DNA of 64,000 bases. Origin: UBA1926 sp002337215. Its GTDB lineage: Bacteria; Planctomycetota; Phycisphaerae; Phycisphaerales; UBA1924. Below are positions 16,974 to 25,832 of the stretch, one piece after another (within the stretch, counting starts at the first letter, position 1; every line of letters begins with the position of its first letter). The position numbers and the translations under genes are program-made. The notes under the pieces are model-generated. The model did no database searches, was not told the DNA's origin, and saw only the letters and a program-made list of their open reading frames with translations. The DNA lies in the NCBI GenBank assembly GCA_963973795.1, contig CAXBAF010000011.1, positions 1 to 64,000 on the forward strand, given 5' to 3'.

Positions 16974-18286
16974 GCGGACGCGTGATGAAGCGGACCGTGC
17001 TGGATCACTCGCCGACGAACGCGGCCCCGGCGCGGGTTGTGCGCTCGCCGATCGGTCGGCTCGTGCACGGGACGAACGTCAAGCGGCACACGGCCGCGAG
17101 CCTGCAGGTGCTGAATCCCGCGTGGCTGTGCGTGCTCGCTGCGCTCGCGCTCTCGCTGATCGGGGTGTACACCATCGACCTCGCGTCGGCGACGTCGGCC
17201 GATAGCCTGGGTGGCGGGCTGAGCGCGGTGGCGTGGAAGCAAACCGTTTTTCTGGTCATCGGCCTGCTGGCGGCGACGATCGTCGCGCTGCCCCATTACA
17301 AGTGGCTGAGCCTGATCAGTCTTCCCGCGTTCGCGGCGTGCATCGGGCTGCTGGTGTTTCTGTTGATCCCGTTTGTTCCCGCGTCGATCGTGACGCCCCG
17401 GAACGGGGCACGGGCCTGGATCGACCTGGGCCCAGTGGACCTCCAGCCTTCGGAGCTCACGAAGATCGCGTACGTGCTCGTGATCGCGCACTACATGCGG
17501 TACCGGTCGTCGCACCGGAACCTGACCGGGCTGATCGTGCCCGGGCTGATCACCGCGGTGCCGGTCGGGCTAATCACGCTGCAGCCCGATCTCGGAACGT
17601 CGTCGCTGTTCGTTCCCAGCCTGTTCGCGATGCTGATCGCGGCGGGGGCGAAGCTGCGGCATCTGACGCTCATCGTCGTCGCGGCGGCGCTGGCGGCCCC
17701 GGCGGTCTACCCGATGCTGCAGCCGCACCAGAAGACGCGGATCGTCGCGCTTGTGCGTCAGTACCAGGGCGATACGGCGTCCGCTCAGGACATCAATTAC
17801 CAGTCGTACACGGCGCAGAACCTGATCGGCGCGGGCGGGGCGGACGGGCTGCCCCGCGAGAAGGCTGAGGCGCTGCTGACCTACAACCGCCTCCCGGAGC
17901 GGCACAACGACACGATCTTCGCGGTCGTGGTGAACCGGTTCGGTTTTCTCGGTGGGCTGGTGCTTCTGGGGCTGACCGCGGCGTGGGTCGCCGGGGCGCT
18001 GGCGGCGAGCGGGCTGTGCAGGACGCCCCAGGGGCGGCTGATCTGCGTGGGGTTCGCGGCGTTCGTGGCGACGCAGATGGTGGTGAACGTGGGGATGAAC
18101 ATCGGGCTGGTCCCGATCATCGGGATCACGCTGCCCTTTGTGAGCTACGGCGGGTCGAGCCTGCTGACGGTCTGGATCATGACGGGTCTGATTATGAATG
18201 TGGCGTTGCACCGGGATTCCAAGCCGTACAGGCGATCGTTTGAATACGCTGACGGCGATGCAGCACCCACACGGACGTCATTCTGA
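16970..18286 (+). CDS. rodA: RodA, SEDS peptidoglycan glycosyltransferase
   Basis: This 438-residue polytopic protein polymerises lipid II together with PBP2. SEDS signatures are present: KQTVFLVIGL, GARAWIDLGPVDLQPSELTK, TLQPDLGTS with the catalytic-type aspartate, RLPERHNDTIFAV, and a closing LPFVSYGGSSLLTVW. About 55 cytoplasmic residues precede the first helix, more than usual. The ATG at 16970 overlaps the mrdA stop as ATGA and is preceded by GAGGGA. I rejected the longer frame from 16781. The coupling implies matched synthesis of polymerase and transpeptidase. Confidence 0.94.
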   Translation: MSGRVMKRTVLDHSPTNAAPARVVRSPIGRLVHGTNVKRHTAASLQVLNPAWLCVLAALALSLIGVYTIDLASATSADSLGGGLSAVAWKQTVFLVIGLLAATIVALPHYKWLSLISLPAFAACIGLLVFLLIPFVPASIVTPRNGARAWIDLGPVDLQPSELTKIAYVLVIAHYMRYRSSHRNLTGLIVPGLITAVPVGLITLQPDLGTSSLFVPSLFAMLIAAGAKLRHLTLIVVAAALAAPAVYPMLQPHQKTRIVALVRQYQGDTASAQDINYQSYTAQNLIGAGGADGLPREKAEALLTYNRLPERHNDTIFAVVVNRFGFLGGLVLLGLTAAWVAGALAASGLCRTPQGRLICVGFAAFVATQMVVNVGMNIGLVPIIGITLPFVSYGGSSLLTVWIMTGLIMNVALHRDSKPYRRSFEYADGDAAPTRTSF

Positions 18287-19184
18287 ATCGGGTCGGGGAC
18301 CGTCGGGGCCGAAGCGGAAGCCCGGGGGGCGGTCGCACAAGCCCAGACAATCGGCTGGGCCGGGGCCGAAGGACGGTCCGAAGCAAAGGACGTGGAAAGC
18401 ACCGGTCGAGTTGCCGAGCGGGTTGGAGCCGATCGATCTCGGGGACGGTTTTGTGGCGCGCGCGGCGGCGCTCGGGATCGAGCTCGAAGCGAAAGAGGTG
18501 CGGGACCTGGGGCACTACCTCGCGTTGCTGCTCGCGGCGAACACGACGATGAACCTGACGGCCGTGAAGGACCGGGACGACGCGATCGAGAAGCACCTGC
18601 TGGACAGTCTGACCCTGCTCCCTGTGCTCGCGGAGGCGGAGCCGAGCGGGGAGGGGGAGCCGCTGACGATCATCGATATCGGGAGCGGCGGCGGGTTGCC
18701 GGGTCTGGTGCTGGCGATCTGCCGGCGGGACGCGCGGGTGACGCTGCTGGACTCGACCGAAAAGAAGTGCGGGTTTCTGCGGCACGCGGCGAAGGAGATC
18801 GGGCTGGAGAACGTCTCGGTGCTGCACGATCGGGCGGAGGTCGCGGCGCAGGACAAGTCGAACCGGCGCGGGAAGTTCGACGTGGTGACGGCGCGGGCGG
18901 TGGGCCGGCTGGCATCGCTGCTCGAGATCACGGTGCCCTTCGCGCGGGTCGGCGGGCTGTGCGTGCTGACCAAGGGGCAGAAGGCGGATGAGGAGTTGGC
19001 GGAGGCGAAGGGAGCGTTGCATTTGCTGCACGCGGCGCATGCGGGGACGGTGGAGACGCCGACCGGGCGGGTGGTGGTGATCGAGAAACTGCGGAAGACG
19101 CCCTCGGCGTATCCCAGAGAAATCGGCGAGCCGAAGCGGAACCCGTTGGGGATTGAGACGTCGACAGGGACTGACGCGGAGTGA
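18258..19184 (+). CDS. rsmG: 16S rRNA (guanine527-N7)-methyltransferase
   Basis: The 308-residue protein is a Rossmann-fold methyltransferase with SAM motif IIDIGSGGGLPGL, preceded by the RsmG-specific NLTAVKDRDDAIEKHLLDSL and followed by DVVTARAVGRL. It modifies G527 in the 530 loop of 16S rRNA. A basic, low-complexity N-terminal extension of about 60 residues precedes the domain. The ATG at 18258 overlaps the end of rodA by 29 bp. A later start around 18390 would remove most of the extension, so the true start is uncertain. The dinG-like gene follows with a four-base overlap. Confidence 0.9.
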   Translation: MQHPHGRHSESGRGPSGPKRKPGGRSHKPRQSAGPGPKDGPKQRTWKAPVELPSGLEPIDLGDGFVARAAALGIELEAKEVRDLGHYLALLLAANTTMNLTAVKDRDDAIEKHLLDSLTLLPVLAEAEPSGEGEPLTIIDIGSGGGLPGLVLAICRRDARVTLLDSTEKKCGFLRHAAKEIGLENVSVLHDRAEVAAQDKSNRRGKFDVVTARAVGRLASLLEITVPFARVGGLCVLTKGQKADEELAEAKGALHLLHAAHAGTVETPTGRVVVIEKLRKTPSAYPREIGEPKRNPLGIETSTGTDAE

Positions 19185-21310
19185 GCGACGCGACGGTCCA
19201 GCGTGTGCTCGGAGACGGGGGCGCGATCGCGTCACTGCTGGGCGATGGGTACGAGGCCCGGCCTGAGCAGTTGCGGATGGCGGGCGCGGTGTCGCGGACG
19301 CTCGCAGCGAAGTCGCACCTGGTAGTCGAGGCGGGGACGGGGGTCGGGAAGAGCTTCGCGTACCTGGTGCCGGCGATCTCTCGGGCGCTGGCGTTCAGCG
19401 AGACCGTTGTTGTGGCGACGAACACGATCGCGCTGCAAGAACAGTTGATGCGGAAGGATGTGCCGCTGCTGGCCGAATCACTCGCGGCCGCTGGGGATGG
19501 TGAGGCGGGCGAGTGGGCCGGGGAGCTGCGGGCCGTGCTCGCGAAGGGGCGTGGCAACTACCTGTCGATACGGAGGCTCAAGCTCGCGAGCGCACGGCAG
19601 GAGCGGTTGCTTCCCGACGCGGCGAGCCGACGAAGCCTGCATGTGATCGAGGATTGGGCGTACGACACGCCGGACGGGTCGCTGTCGACGCTGCCGCCTC
19701 TGGAACGCGCGGGGATCTGGGACAAGGTGCAGAGCGACTCGGGCAACTGCATGGGGCGCAAGTGTGCGCACCACGAGCAGTGCTTCTATCAGAACAGCAG
19801 GCGGGAACTCGAGCGCGCGAACCTGATCATCACGAACCATGCGCTGTTTTTCGCGGATCTCGCGATGCGGTCGCGGAGCGAGGGGACGATCGGGGTCCTG
19901 CCCAAGTACGACCATGTGATTCTCGATGAGGCGCACATGGTGGAGGACGTCGCGTCGGACCACTTCGGGGTCTCGCTCAGCGAGGGGCGGGTGAACCACC
20001 TGCTCGCGACGCTGTACCACCGGAAGACCGGCAAGGGATATCTCTCGAACCTGGAGTTACTCGCGGGGGATCTGCAGCCCATCGAGCGGTGCGTCCGCCT
20101 GATCAACGAGGCGGAGGCGGCGTCGCGGGCGTTCTTCGAGTCGCTGATCGAACTGGAGCGGTCGGGGCGGGCGCGCGGAGGACGAATCCGCGAGCAGGGC
20201 GCGGTCGAGAACAAGCTGACCCCCGCGATGAACGGGCTCGTGACGCAGCTGCGTCGGCTCAAGGAACTGACCCAAGAAGGCGGGCGGGGCGAGGCGGACC
20301 GCTTCGAGCTCAACGCGTACATGCAGCGGGCGTCGGAGATCGCCGACGCGGCGGAGGCACTGGTGACCCAGACGCTCGAGGGGTGCTGCTATTGGGTGGA
20401 GGCGGGGGGCGGGCACGGCCGGGAAGGCCGTGGCACGCGGTCCCGTCGCGTGACTCTGGCGTGCTCGCCGATCGAGGTGGCGCCGCTGCTCAAGGAGCAT
20501 CTGTTCGGGGCGGACTTCAGCGTGGTGATGACGAGCGCGACGCTCGCAACGCGGACGATTGATGACGAGGAGCCCGCGGAGCGTGCGGAGACGGCGTTCG
20601 CCCACTTTCTCGATCGTGTCGGGGCGAGCGGGGCGGAGACCATGCAACTCGGCAGCCCGTTCGACTACGCGAGCCAGGTCGAGCTGCATGTCGACAAAAC
20701 CATGCCCGAGCCGGGCCGGTCTGGTGGGAAGGGATGGGACGCTTCGGCGACCGAATCCGGGTCGTTCGAGCACGAGCTTGTCGTGCGGATTCTCGAACAT
20801 GTCGAGGCGACCGAGGGTGGGGCGTTCGTGCTGTTCACGAGTTTCAGCACGCTTGATCGCGTCGCGGCGCTGATGTGCGATCCGCTCGAATCGCTCGGGT
20901 ACCCGATGTTTGTTCAGGGACGCGGGCCCGGCGCGGGATCGCGGACGGAACTGCTCGAATCGTTCCGGGAGTCGGGCAACGGGGTGCTGTTCGGGGCGGC
21001 GAGTTTCTGGCAGGGTGTGGATGTACGGGGGGATGCGCTGCGGAACGTGATCATCACCAGGCTCCCGTTCGACCCGCCCGGCCGGCCGCTCACGGAAGCC
21101 CGGCTCGAGCGGATCCAGGAGCGCGGGGGGAACCCGTTTGTTGAGGATTCGATCCCGCGGGCGGTGATCCGGTTCAAGCAGGGCGTCGGCCGGCTGATCC
21201 GTTCGCACGGCGATTCGGGCCGAGTCGTTGTGCTGGATTCGCGTGTGGTGACCAAGCCCTACGGGCGGGCCTTCCTGAGGGCGTTGCCCGCCGGGATGAG
21301 AACGCGCTGA
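19181..21310 (+). CDS. dinG: DinG-family ATP-dependent DNA helicase
   Basis: This 709-residue superfamily 2 helicase of the XPD/DinG type unwinds DNA 5' to 3', often around R-loops or damage. Walker A is AGTGVGKS (51-58) and Walker B is DEAH (249-252). The late motifs FWQGVDVRGD and FKQGVGRLIR are intact. The iron-sulphur region has Cys190, Cys195 and Cys201 with the family spacing. The first cysteine is replaced by Ser129 (GRGNYLSIRR), so a standard four-cysteine cluster is not obvious. It starts with GTG, overlapping rsmG by four bases, and no N-terminal exonuclease domain is fused. Confidence 0.88.
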   Translation: MSDATVQRVLGDGGAIASLLGDGYEARPEQLRMAGAVSRTLAAKSHLVVEAGTGVGKSFAYLVPAISRALAFSETVVVATNTIALQEQLMRKDVPLLAESLAAAGDGEAGEWAGELRAVLAKGRGNYLSIRRLKLASARQERLLPDAASRRSLHVIEDWAYDTPDGSLSTLPPLERAGIWDKVQSDSGNCMGRKCAHHEQCFYQNSRRELERANLIITNHALFFADLAMRSRSEGTIGVLPKYDHVILDEAHMVEDVASDHFGVSLSEGRVNHLLATLYHRKTGKGYLSNLELLAGDLQPIERCVRLINEAEAASRAFFESLIELERSGRARGGRIREQGAVENKLTPAMNGLVTQLRRLKELTQEGGRGEADRFELNAYMQRASEIADAAEALVTQTLEGCCYWVEAGGGHGREGRGTRSRRVTLACSPIEVAPLLKEHLFGADFSVVMTSATLATRTIDDEEPAERAETAFAHFLDRVGASGAETMQLGSPFDYASQVELHVDKTMPEPGRSGGKGWDASATESGSFEHELVVRILEHVEATEGGAFVLFTSFSTLDRVAALMCDPLESLGYPMFVQGRGPGAGSRTELLESFRESGNGVLFGAASFWQGVDVRGDALRNVIITRLPFDPPGRPLTEARLERIQERGGNPFVEDSIPRAVIRFKQGVGRLIRSHGDSGRVVVLDSRVVTKPYGRAFLRALPAGMRTR

Positions 21311-21365
21311 CCGGCTGGTTGTGTTCGCCGGCCGGGTGCGGCGAACGGATCCGCGGCGGGTTGGC

Positions 21366-21371
21366 TAGGCT
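21366..21371 (+). promoter_or_regulatory. putative leaderless -10 hexamer for the GH2 gene
   Basis: TAGGCT ends six bases before the ATG at 21378, with no Shine-Dalgarno sequence. A transcript from here would begin at the start codon. Confidence 0.5.
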
Positions 21372-21377
21372 CTCGGC

Positions 21378-23222
21378 ATGAGAGCTTTTATTGCATGGTT
21401 TTCGGTGTTGTTCCTGTCGGGCGATCTTCCTGCACAGGGCGCGGAGGCGTCGTCTGGGGGGGCGATCGCGGGGTGGAGCGAACGGGTCGCGGTCGGCTTC
21501 GACGGGGCTTGGCAGGTGCTTGTCGACCCGGTGGACAACGGATCGATCGATTATCTGAGTCGGCCTCGGAGCCCTGGGTATTGGGAGGACAAGACCGCCA
21601 AGAAGCCCTCTGATCTGGTGGAGTACGCGTTCAGCGATGCGCACACGCTCGTGGTTCCCGGGGACTGGAACAGCCAGCGCCCCGAGCTGTTCTTCTACGA
21701 GGGGCTGGTCTGGTATCGGAAGACCTTCGCGAAGCCCGATGAGGGCGAGCGGTTTTTCTTGCGGTTCGGGGCCGTCAATCGGCGGGCGACGGTCTGGCTG
21801 AACGGGGTCGAACTCGGGTCGCACGCGGTCGGGTTCACGCCCTTCGCGTTCGAGGCGACCGACCATCTGGTTGATGGGGACAACGTGGTGATGGTCCGCG
21901 TGGACAACCGTCGGCTGGATGACGATGTGCCCGGGCTGCTGACCGACTGGTGGAACTACGGGGGGATCACGCGTGAGGTCGCGCTCGTCGCTGCGCCGGA
22001 GACATTCGTGCGCGACTGGTCGGTCGGGCTCACAGCTGATGGGACCACAATCCAGGGATGGGTGCGGATTGACGGTCCGGGGGAAGGGCCTACTGCGGCG
22101 GGGACCGCGGTCACGATCTCCATCGATGGCACGGATCGGGAGACGATCGCGAAGACCGACGGGTTCGGGCGGGCACGGTTCTCGATGCCTCGGGGAGGGC
22201 TGGATCTGTGGTCGCCGGGCTCGCCGGTACTGCACGGCTTTCGGTTCGCGATCGACGGAGACTCGGCCCGGGACCGGATCGGGCTGCGCACGATCACGAC
22301 CGAGGGTGGTAATATCCTGCTCAACGGTAAACGGGTTTTCCTGCGTGGGGTTTCCATCCACGAGGAAGCGCCCGAGGGCGGGCGTGCGTGGAGCGAATCG
22401 CACGCTCGAGAGCTCTTGGGGTGGGCCAGGGATCTGAACTGCAACTATGTCCGCCTGGCGCACTACCCGCACAACGAGCACATGCTGCGAGTCGCCGACG
22501 AGTTGGGGCTGATGGTGTGGGCGGAGATCCCGGTGTATTGGGTGATGGACTATGAGAACCCGCACACGCTGGGGCTCGCCGAGACGCACATGAAGGAGAT
22601 GATCGACCGCGACAAGAACCGCGCAAGCGTGATCATCTGGTCGGTCGGCAACGAGACGGGCGACGACCCGGACCGGACGGCTTTTCGCGTCGCGCTGGGT
22701 AGGAAGGTCAAGCAGTGGGATCCGAGCCGGCTGCTCTCTGCCGCGTGCTTCATGCGGCTCGATCGCGATGGTGCGACGATCACCCGGATGCACGTCGATG
22801 ACCCATTTGGCGAGGTCGCGGATGTGCTCGCGGTCAACGAGTACGTGGGCTGGTACCACGATGAACCCGAGAGCCTGGAGGGTGTGGACCTCGTGCTCGC
22901 GTGGGACAAGCCGTTCGTGGTCAGCGAGTTCGGGGCGGGGATAAAGCAGGGCTATCACGGGACGCCGGACCAACGCTGGAGCGAGGAGTACGGCGTGCGG
23001 CTTTACACGTCGACGCTGGATTGGATGGAGACCGTCGACGAGATCGACGGCGTGAGCCCTTGGATTCTCAAGGACTTCCGGTCGCCGCGCAGGCCTTTGT
23101 ACGGCGTGCAGGATTGGTACAACCGCAAAGGGTTGATCAGCACCGGGGGTGTGCGGAAGGATGTATTCGGGGTGCTGGCGGAGCGGTACAGGGAGTGGGC
23201 CGAGACCCCGCCGGGTCACTGA
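21378..23222 (+). CDS. secreted glycoside hydrolase family 2 enzyme (beta-glucuronidase/galactosidase-like)
   Basis: The 614-residue protein begins with a signal peptide (about residues 1-21, cleavage near AQGAEA). A galactose-binding-like jelly-roll domain follows (WYRKTF...ATVWLNGVELGSH), then an immunoglobulin-like domain and a TIM barrel. The acid/base is Glu426 in SVGNET and the nucleophile Glu517 in VSEFGAG. Other barrel signatures are FLRGVSIHEE, RLAHYPH and LMVWAEIPVYW. Size and motif wording are closest to beta-glucuronidase, but GH2 specificities are hard to read from sequence. It is probably periplasmic or exported and acts on complex carbohydrate. No sugar transporter or regulator lies beside it. 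Confidence 0.86.
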   Translation: MRAFIAWFSVLFLSGDLPAQGAEASSGGAIAGWSERVAVGFDGAWQVLVDPVDNGSIDYLSRPRSPGYWEDKTAKKPSDLVEYAFSDAHTLVVPGDWNSQRPELFFYEGLVWYRKTFAKPDEGERFFLRFGAVNRRATVWLNGVELGSHAVGFTPFAFEATDHLVDGDNVVMVRVDNRRLDDDVPGLLTDWWNYGGITREVALVAAPETFVRDWSVGLTADGTTIQGWVRIDGPGEGPTAAGTAVTISIDGTDRETIAKTDGFGRARFSMPRGGLDLWSPGSPVLHGFRFAIDGDSARDRIGLRTITTEGGNILLNGKRVFLRGVSIHEEAPEGGRAWSESHARELLGWARDLNCNYVRLAHYPHNEHMLRVADELGLMVWAEIPVYWVMDYENPHTLGLAETHMKEMIDRDKNRASVIIWSVGNETGDDPDRTAFRVALGRKVKQWDPSRLLSAACFMRLDRDGATITRMHVDDPFGEVADVLAVNEYVGWYHDEPESLEGVDLVLAWDKPFVVSEFGAGIKQGYHGTPDQRWSEEYGVRLYTSTLDWMETVDEIDGVSPWILKDFRSPRRPLYGVQDWYNRKGLISTGGVRKDVFGVLAERYREWAETPPGH

Positions 23223-23238
23223 TTAGATCGAGTTCGGA

Positions 23239-24081
23239 TCAGCGACGGCGGCGGGTCGCGACGAGGCCCACGGAGACCATCACGGGCACGCTTCCCGGGG
23301 CCGGGATGATGGCGAAACCGAAGATGTTCCCCGGTCCGACCTGGTGTTCTCCCGTGAGGGTGAGTTCGTACAGGAACTCGCCTGAGAAGAGGTCGATGGA
23401 ATAGATGTCCAGCGACTCGTCGGCTTGCCGTGACATGAAGTAGGAGTTCCCGCCGTAGTTCGCAAACGAGTTGATCGTGGAGCCGAACCCGAGCCCGAGT
23501 GCTTCAACAACCCCCGTGTTCGGGTCGATGGTGTGGAACGACCCGTCGCCCAGATCGGCGCCGACGAGAAGGCCGTCGCTTCGGATCGTCCAACTCGTGA
23601 AGAACTCGTCGGCGTTCTCTGCGACTTGGGAAAGAACCTGGCCTGTGTTCGTGTCGAGCGTCAGGATCGAGCTTCCGCCCGGAATCTGGGTCTGGTAGAC
23701 ATACATCCGGTCGTCGGTGTCGATGGTGATGCTCGTTGAGTTGAACGCGTCGAGATCAAAGAACGTGGACGACTGGGCGGTCGCGGTGTTGATCTGTGCG
23801 ACGCGGATGTCGGTCGCGTTCGTCGACGTCCCGCCGAGCCCGTAGAGCCTGCCGTGCTGGTCGAACGCGAGTTCGCCGCCGAGACCGTTGCCGCTGCCCG
23901 GGTTCGGTGCGAGCCCGGCATCGCCGACCAGGGAGCTGGTGTTGGAGCCGAACCGTCCGTTGTAGAGCAGGCCGTCGCCGCGGAGCAGGTAGAACTGCTG
24001 GGATGTCAACTGAGCGGTGGCGAACGGCGTGGCCGAGATCGCGACAGAAAACGCGACCGCGAGGGCGGGTGTGTGCTGCAT
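23239..24081 (-). CDS. secreted protein with PAPG-type PEP-CTERM anchor
   Basis: The 280-residue product has an N-terminal signal peptide (cleavage near TAQLTS). The body is rich in Gly, Asp, Ser and Thr with repeating short strands such as TIDTDDRMYVYQ and LTLDTNTG, resembling a beta-propeller-like fold. The end, IPAPGSVPVMVSVGLVATRR, is a PAPG motif, a hydrophobic helix and a basic tail: the architecture of PEP-CTERM sorting signals cleaved by an exosortase. A GAGGAGA Shine-Dalgarno precedes the ATG. It converges on the GH2 gene. The body's function is unknown; an extracellular or envelope location is inferred from the two signals. Confidence 0.75.
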   Translation of the reverse strand: MQHTPALAVAFSVAISATPFATAQLTSQQFYLLRGDGLLYNGRFGSNTSSLVGDAGLAPNPGSGNGLGGELAFDQHGRLYGLGGTSTNATDIRVAQINTATAQSSTFFDLDAFNSTSITIDTDDRMYVYQTQIPGGSSILTLDTNTGQVLSQVAENADEFFTSWTIRSDGLLVGADLGDGSFHTIDPNTGVVEALGLGFGSTINSFANYGGNSYFMSRQADESLDIYSIDLFSGEFLYELTLTGEHQVGPGNIFGFAIIPAPGSVPVMVSVGLVATRRRR

Positions 24082-24265
24082 GTCTTGTCTCCTCGCGGGG
24101 TCTCCCTCGCGTTGCCCAGAAAGTAGCGAGATCCAGGGATTTCACAAGACCTGCGGGCAGATTTTGCGCGATCTTCGCGTGTGTTCGAAGCCGCGGCGGC
24201 GTGCAACGGAACCGTCTATCCTTGAAGATTGCTCGGTATCGCTCTTTCCAGACCCGGAGAATCAC

Positions 24266-25678
24266 ATGCTCGGACGCGTGTTCAAGGCTTACGACATCCG
24301 CGGGGTGTACCCCGATCCGCTGACCGACCAGATGGCCTGGCAGATCGGGTACGGCTGCGCGAAATTCCTGCTCGCGGACGCGGAGGCCGCGGGCGAGACC
24401 ACGCCCATGATGAAGAACGTCATCGTGGGCCGCGACATGCGTCAGAGCAGTCCGACGCTGGCGGATAAGTTGATCGCCGGGTTGACCAACGGCGGGGCGA
24501 GCGTGATCGACATCGGGCTCGTTGATACGCCCATGATGTATTTCGCGATCAACCACCTGGACTGCGCCGGGGGCGTGGTGGTCACGGCGAGCCACAACCC
24601 GCCTCAGTACAACGGTTTCAAGGTCAGCAAGCGGCAGGCGAAGCCCGTGGGCGAGGCGACGGGGCTCGCGGAGGTCCGCAAGCAGGCGGCGATGGTCGAC
24701 CGGACGCTGATCGGGGCGGATACCGCGGGGCGCGTCGAGCAGCGGGACTTCTGGGACGCGTACAAGAAGCACGTGCTCAAGCACTGCGATCTTGGGGGCA
24801 AGTCGCTCAAGATCGTGATCGACGCGAGCAACGGGATGGCGGGCACGATGGTCCCCAAGGTGTTCGGCACGAAGGGCGAGCACGTCGAGGGGCTGACGAT
24901 CGTGCCGCTCAACTTCGACAACTCGAAAGGCGAGTTCGTGCACGAGCCGAACCCGCTGGTGGCGAGCAACCTCGAGCAGCTGCAGGAGGCGGTGAAGAAA
25001 GAGAAGGCCGACCTCGGCGTGTGCTACGACGGGGACGCGGACCGGTGCGTGATCGTCGATGAGACCGGCGCGATCGTCGGCTGCGATCATCTGACCGCGG
25101 CGCTCGTGCCGTTCTTCCTGAACGATCGTCCCGGGTCGAGCGTGGTGTACGACCTTCGTTCGACCAAGGCGGTTCCCGAGGCGATCGTCTCGGTGGGGGG
25201 CAAGCCCGTGCGGGGCAAGGTGGGGCACGTCTTCATGAAGCAGGAGATGGCGAACCACCGCTGCGCGTTCGGCGGCGAACTGAGCGGGCACTTCTACTTC
25301 CGAACGAACTTCAACGCCGACTCGGGCGCGATCGCGATGGCGACGGTGCTCAGCGCTGTCGCGGCGTCCGGCAAGCCGGTCAGCGCGATGGTGAAGCCCG
25401 CGCAGCGGTACGTGCAATCGGGCGAGATCAACTTCGAGATCGAGGACAAGGATCAGGCCCTTGCGGAGATCCGCGAGCACTACATCGGGCGCGGCACGAT
25501 CGACGATCTCGACGGTGTCACGGTGGACTGTTTCGAGAGCGAGGGCTGGTGGGCGAACATCCGCAAGAGCAATACCGAGCCGCTCCTCCGGCTGAACTGC
25601 GAGGCGAGGACCCCCGAACTGCTCGCAACAGTGACCGAGGAGATCAGCCCGCTTCTGGGCGAGCGGGTCGACCACTGA
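24266..25678 (+). CDS. phosphomannomutase/phosphoglucomutase
   Basis: This 470-residue alpha-D-phosphohexomutase interconverts hexose 6- and 1-phosphates for polysaccharide and nucleotide-sugar synthesis. It has the four-domain signature: active-site serine in TASHNPPQYNG, magnesium loop DGDADRC, sugar-specificity loop GGELSGHFYF, and phosphate-binding loop RKSNTEPLLRL. GEXSGH with E/S fits the dual phosphomannomutase/phosphoglucomutase group (AlgC/ManB-like). I chose the ATG at 24266, preceded by GGAGA, over the 83-residue longer frame. TATCCT at about 24218 is a possible -10. Confidence 0.92.
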   Translation: MLGRVFKAYDIRGVYPDPLTDQMAWQIGYGCAKFLLADAEAAGETTPMMKNVIVGRDMRQSSPTLADKLIAGLTNGGASVIDIGLVDTPMMYFAINHLDCAGGVVVTASHNPPQYNGFKVSKRQAKPVGEATGLAEVRKQAAMVDRTLIGADTAGRVEQRDFWDAYKKHVLKHCDLGGKSLKIVIDASNGMAGTMVPKVFGTKGEHVEGLTIVPLNFDNSKGEFVHEPNPLVASNLEQLQEAVKKEKADLGVCYDGDADRCVIVDETGAIVGCDHLTAALVPFFLNDRPGSSVVYDLRSTKAVPEAIVSVGGKPVRGKVGHVFMKQEMANHRCAFGGELSGHFYFRTNFNADSGAIAMATVLSAVAASGKPVSAMVKPAQRYVQSGEINFEIEDKDQALAEIREHYIGRGTIDDLDGVTVDCFESEGWWANIRKSNTEPLLRLNCEARTPELLATVTEEISPLLGERVDH

Positions 25679-25832
25679 AACGAGTGGATCACGCACGGGG
25701 GGCGCACGCGGCACTGTTGGGTTCCGGGCCTTCCTCGGGATCGGCGGATCTCGTGTTCGAGAATTCCCAAGAAAGATCCGGGCGGGGTCGTGGCACCGAG
25801 CACGGTCTGCGACACGGCATACGCGAGGCGTC

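Noticed and set aside
21174..23219. 681-codon open frame antisense to the GH2 gene
   Set aside because: The GH2 frame has a signal peptide and both catalytic glutamates; the antisense has no domain.
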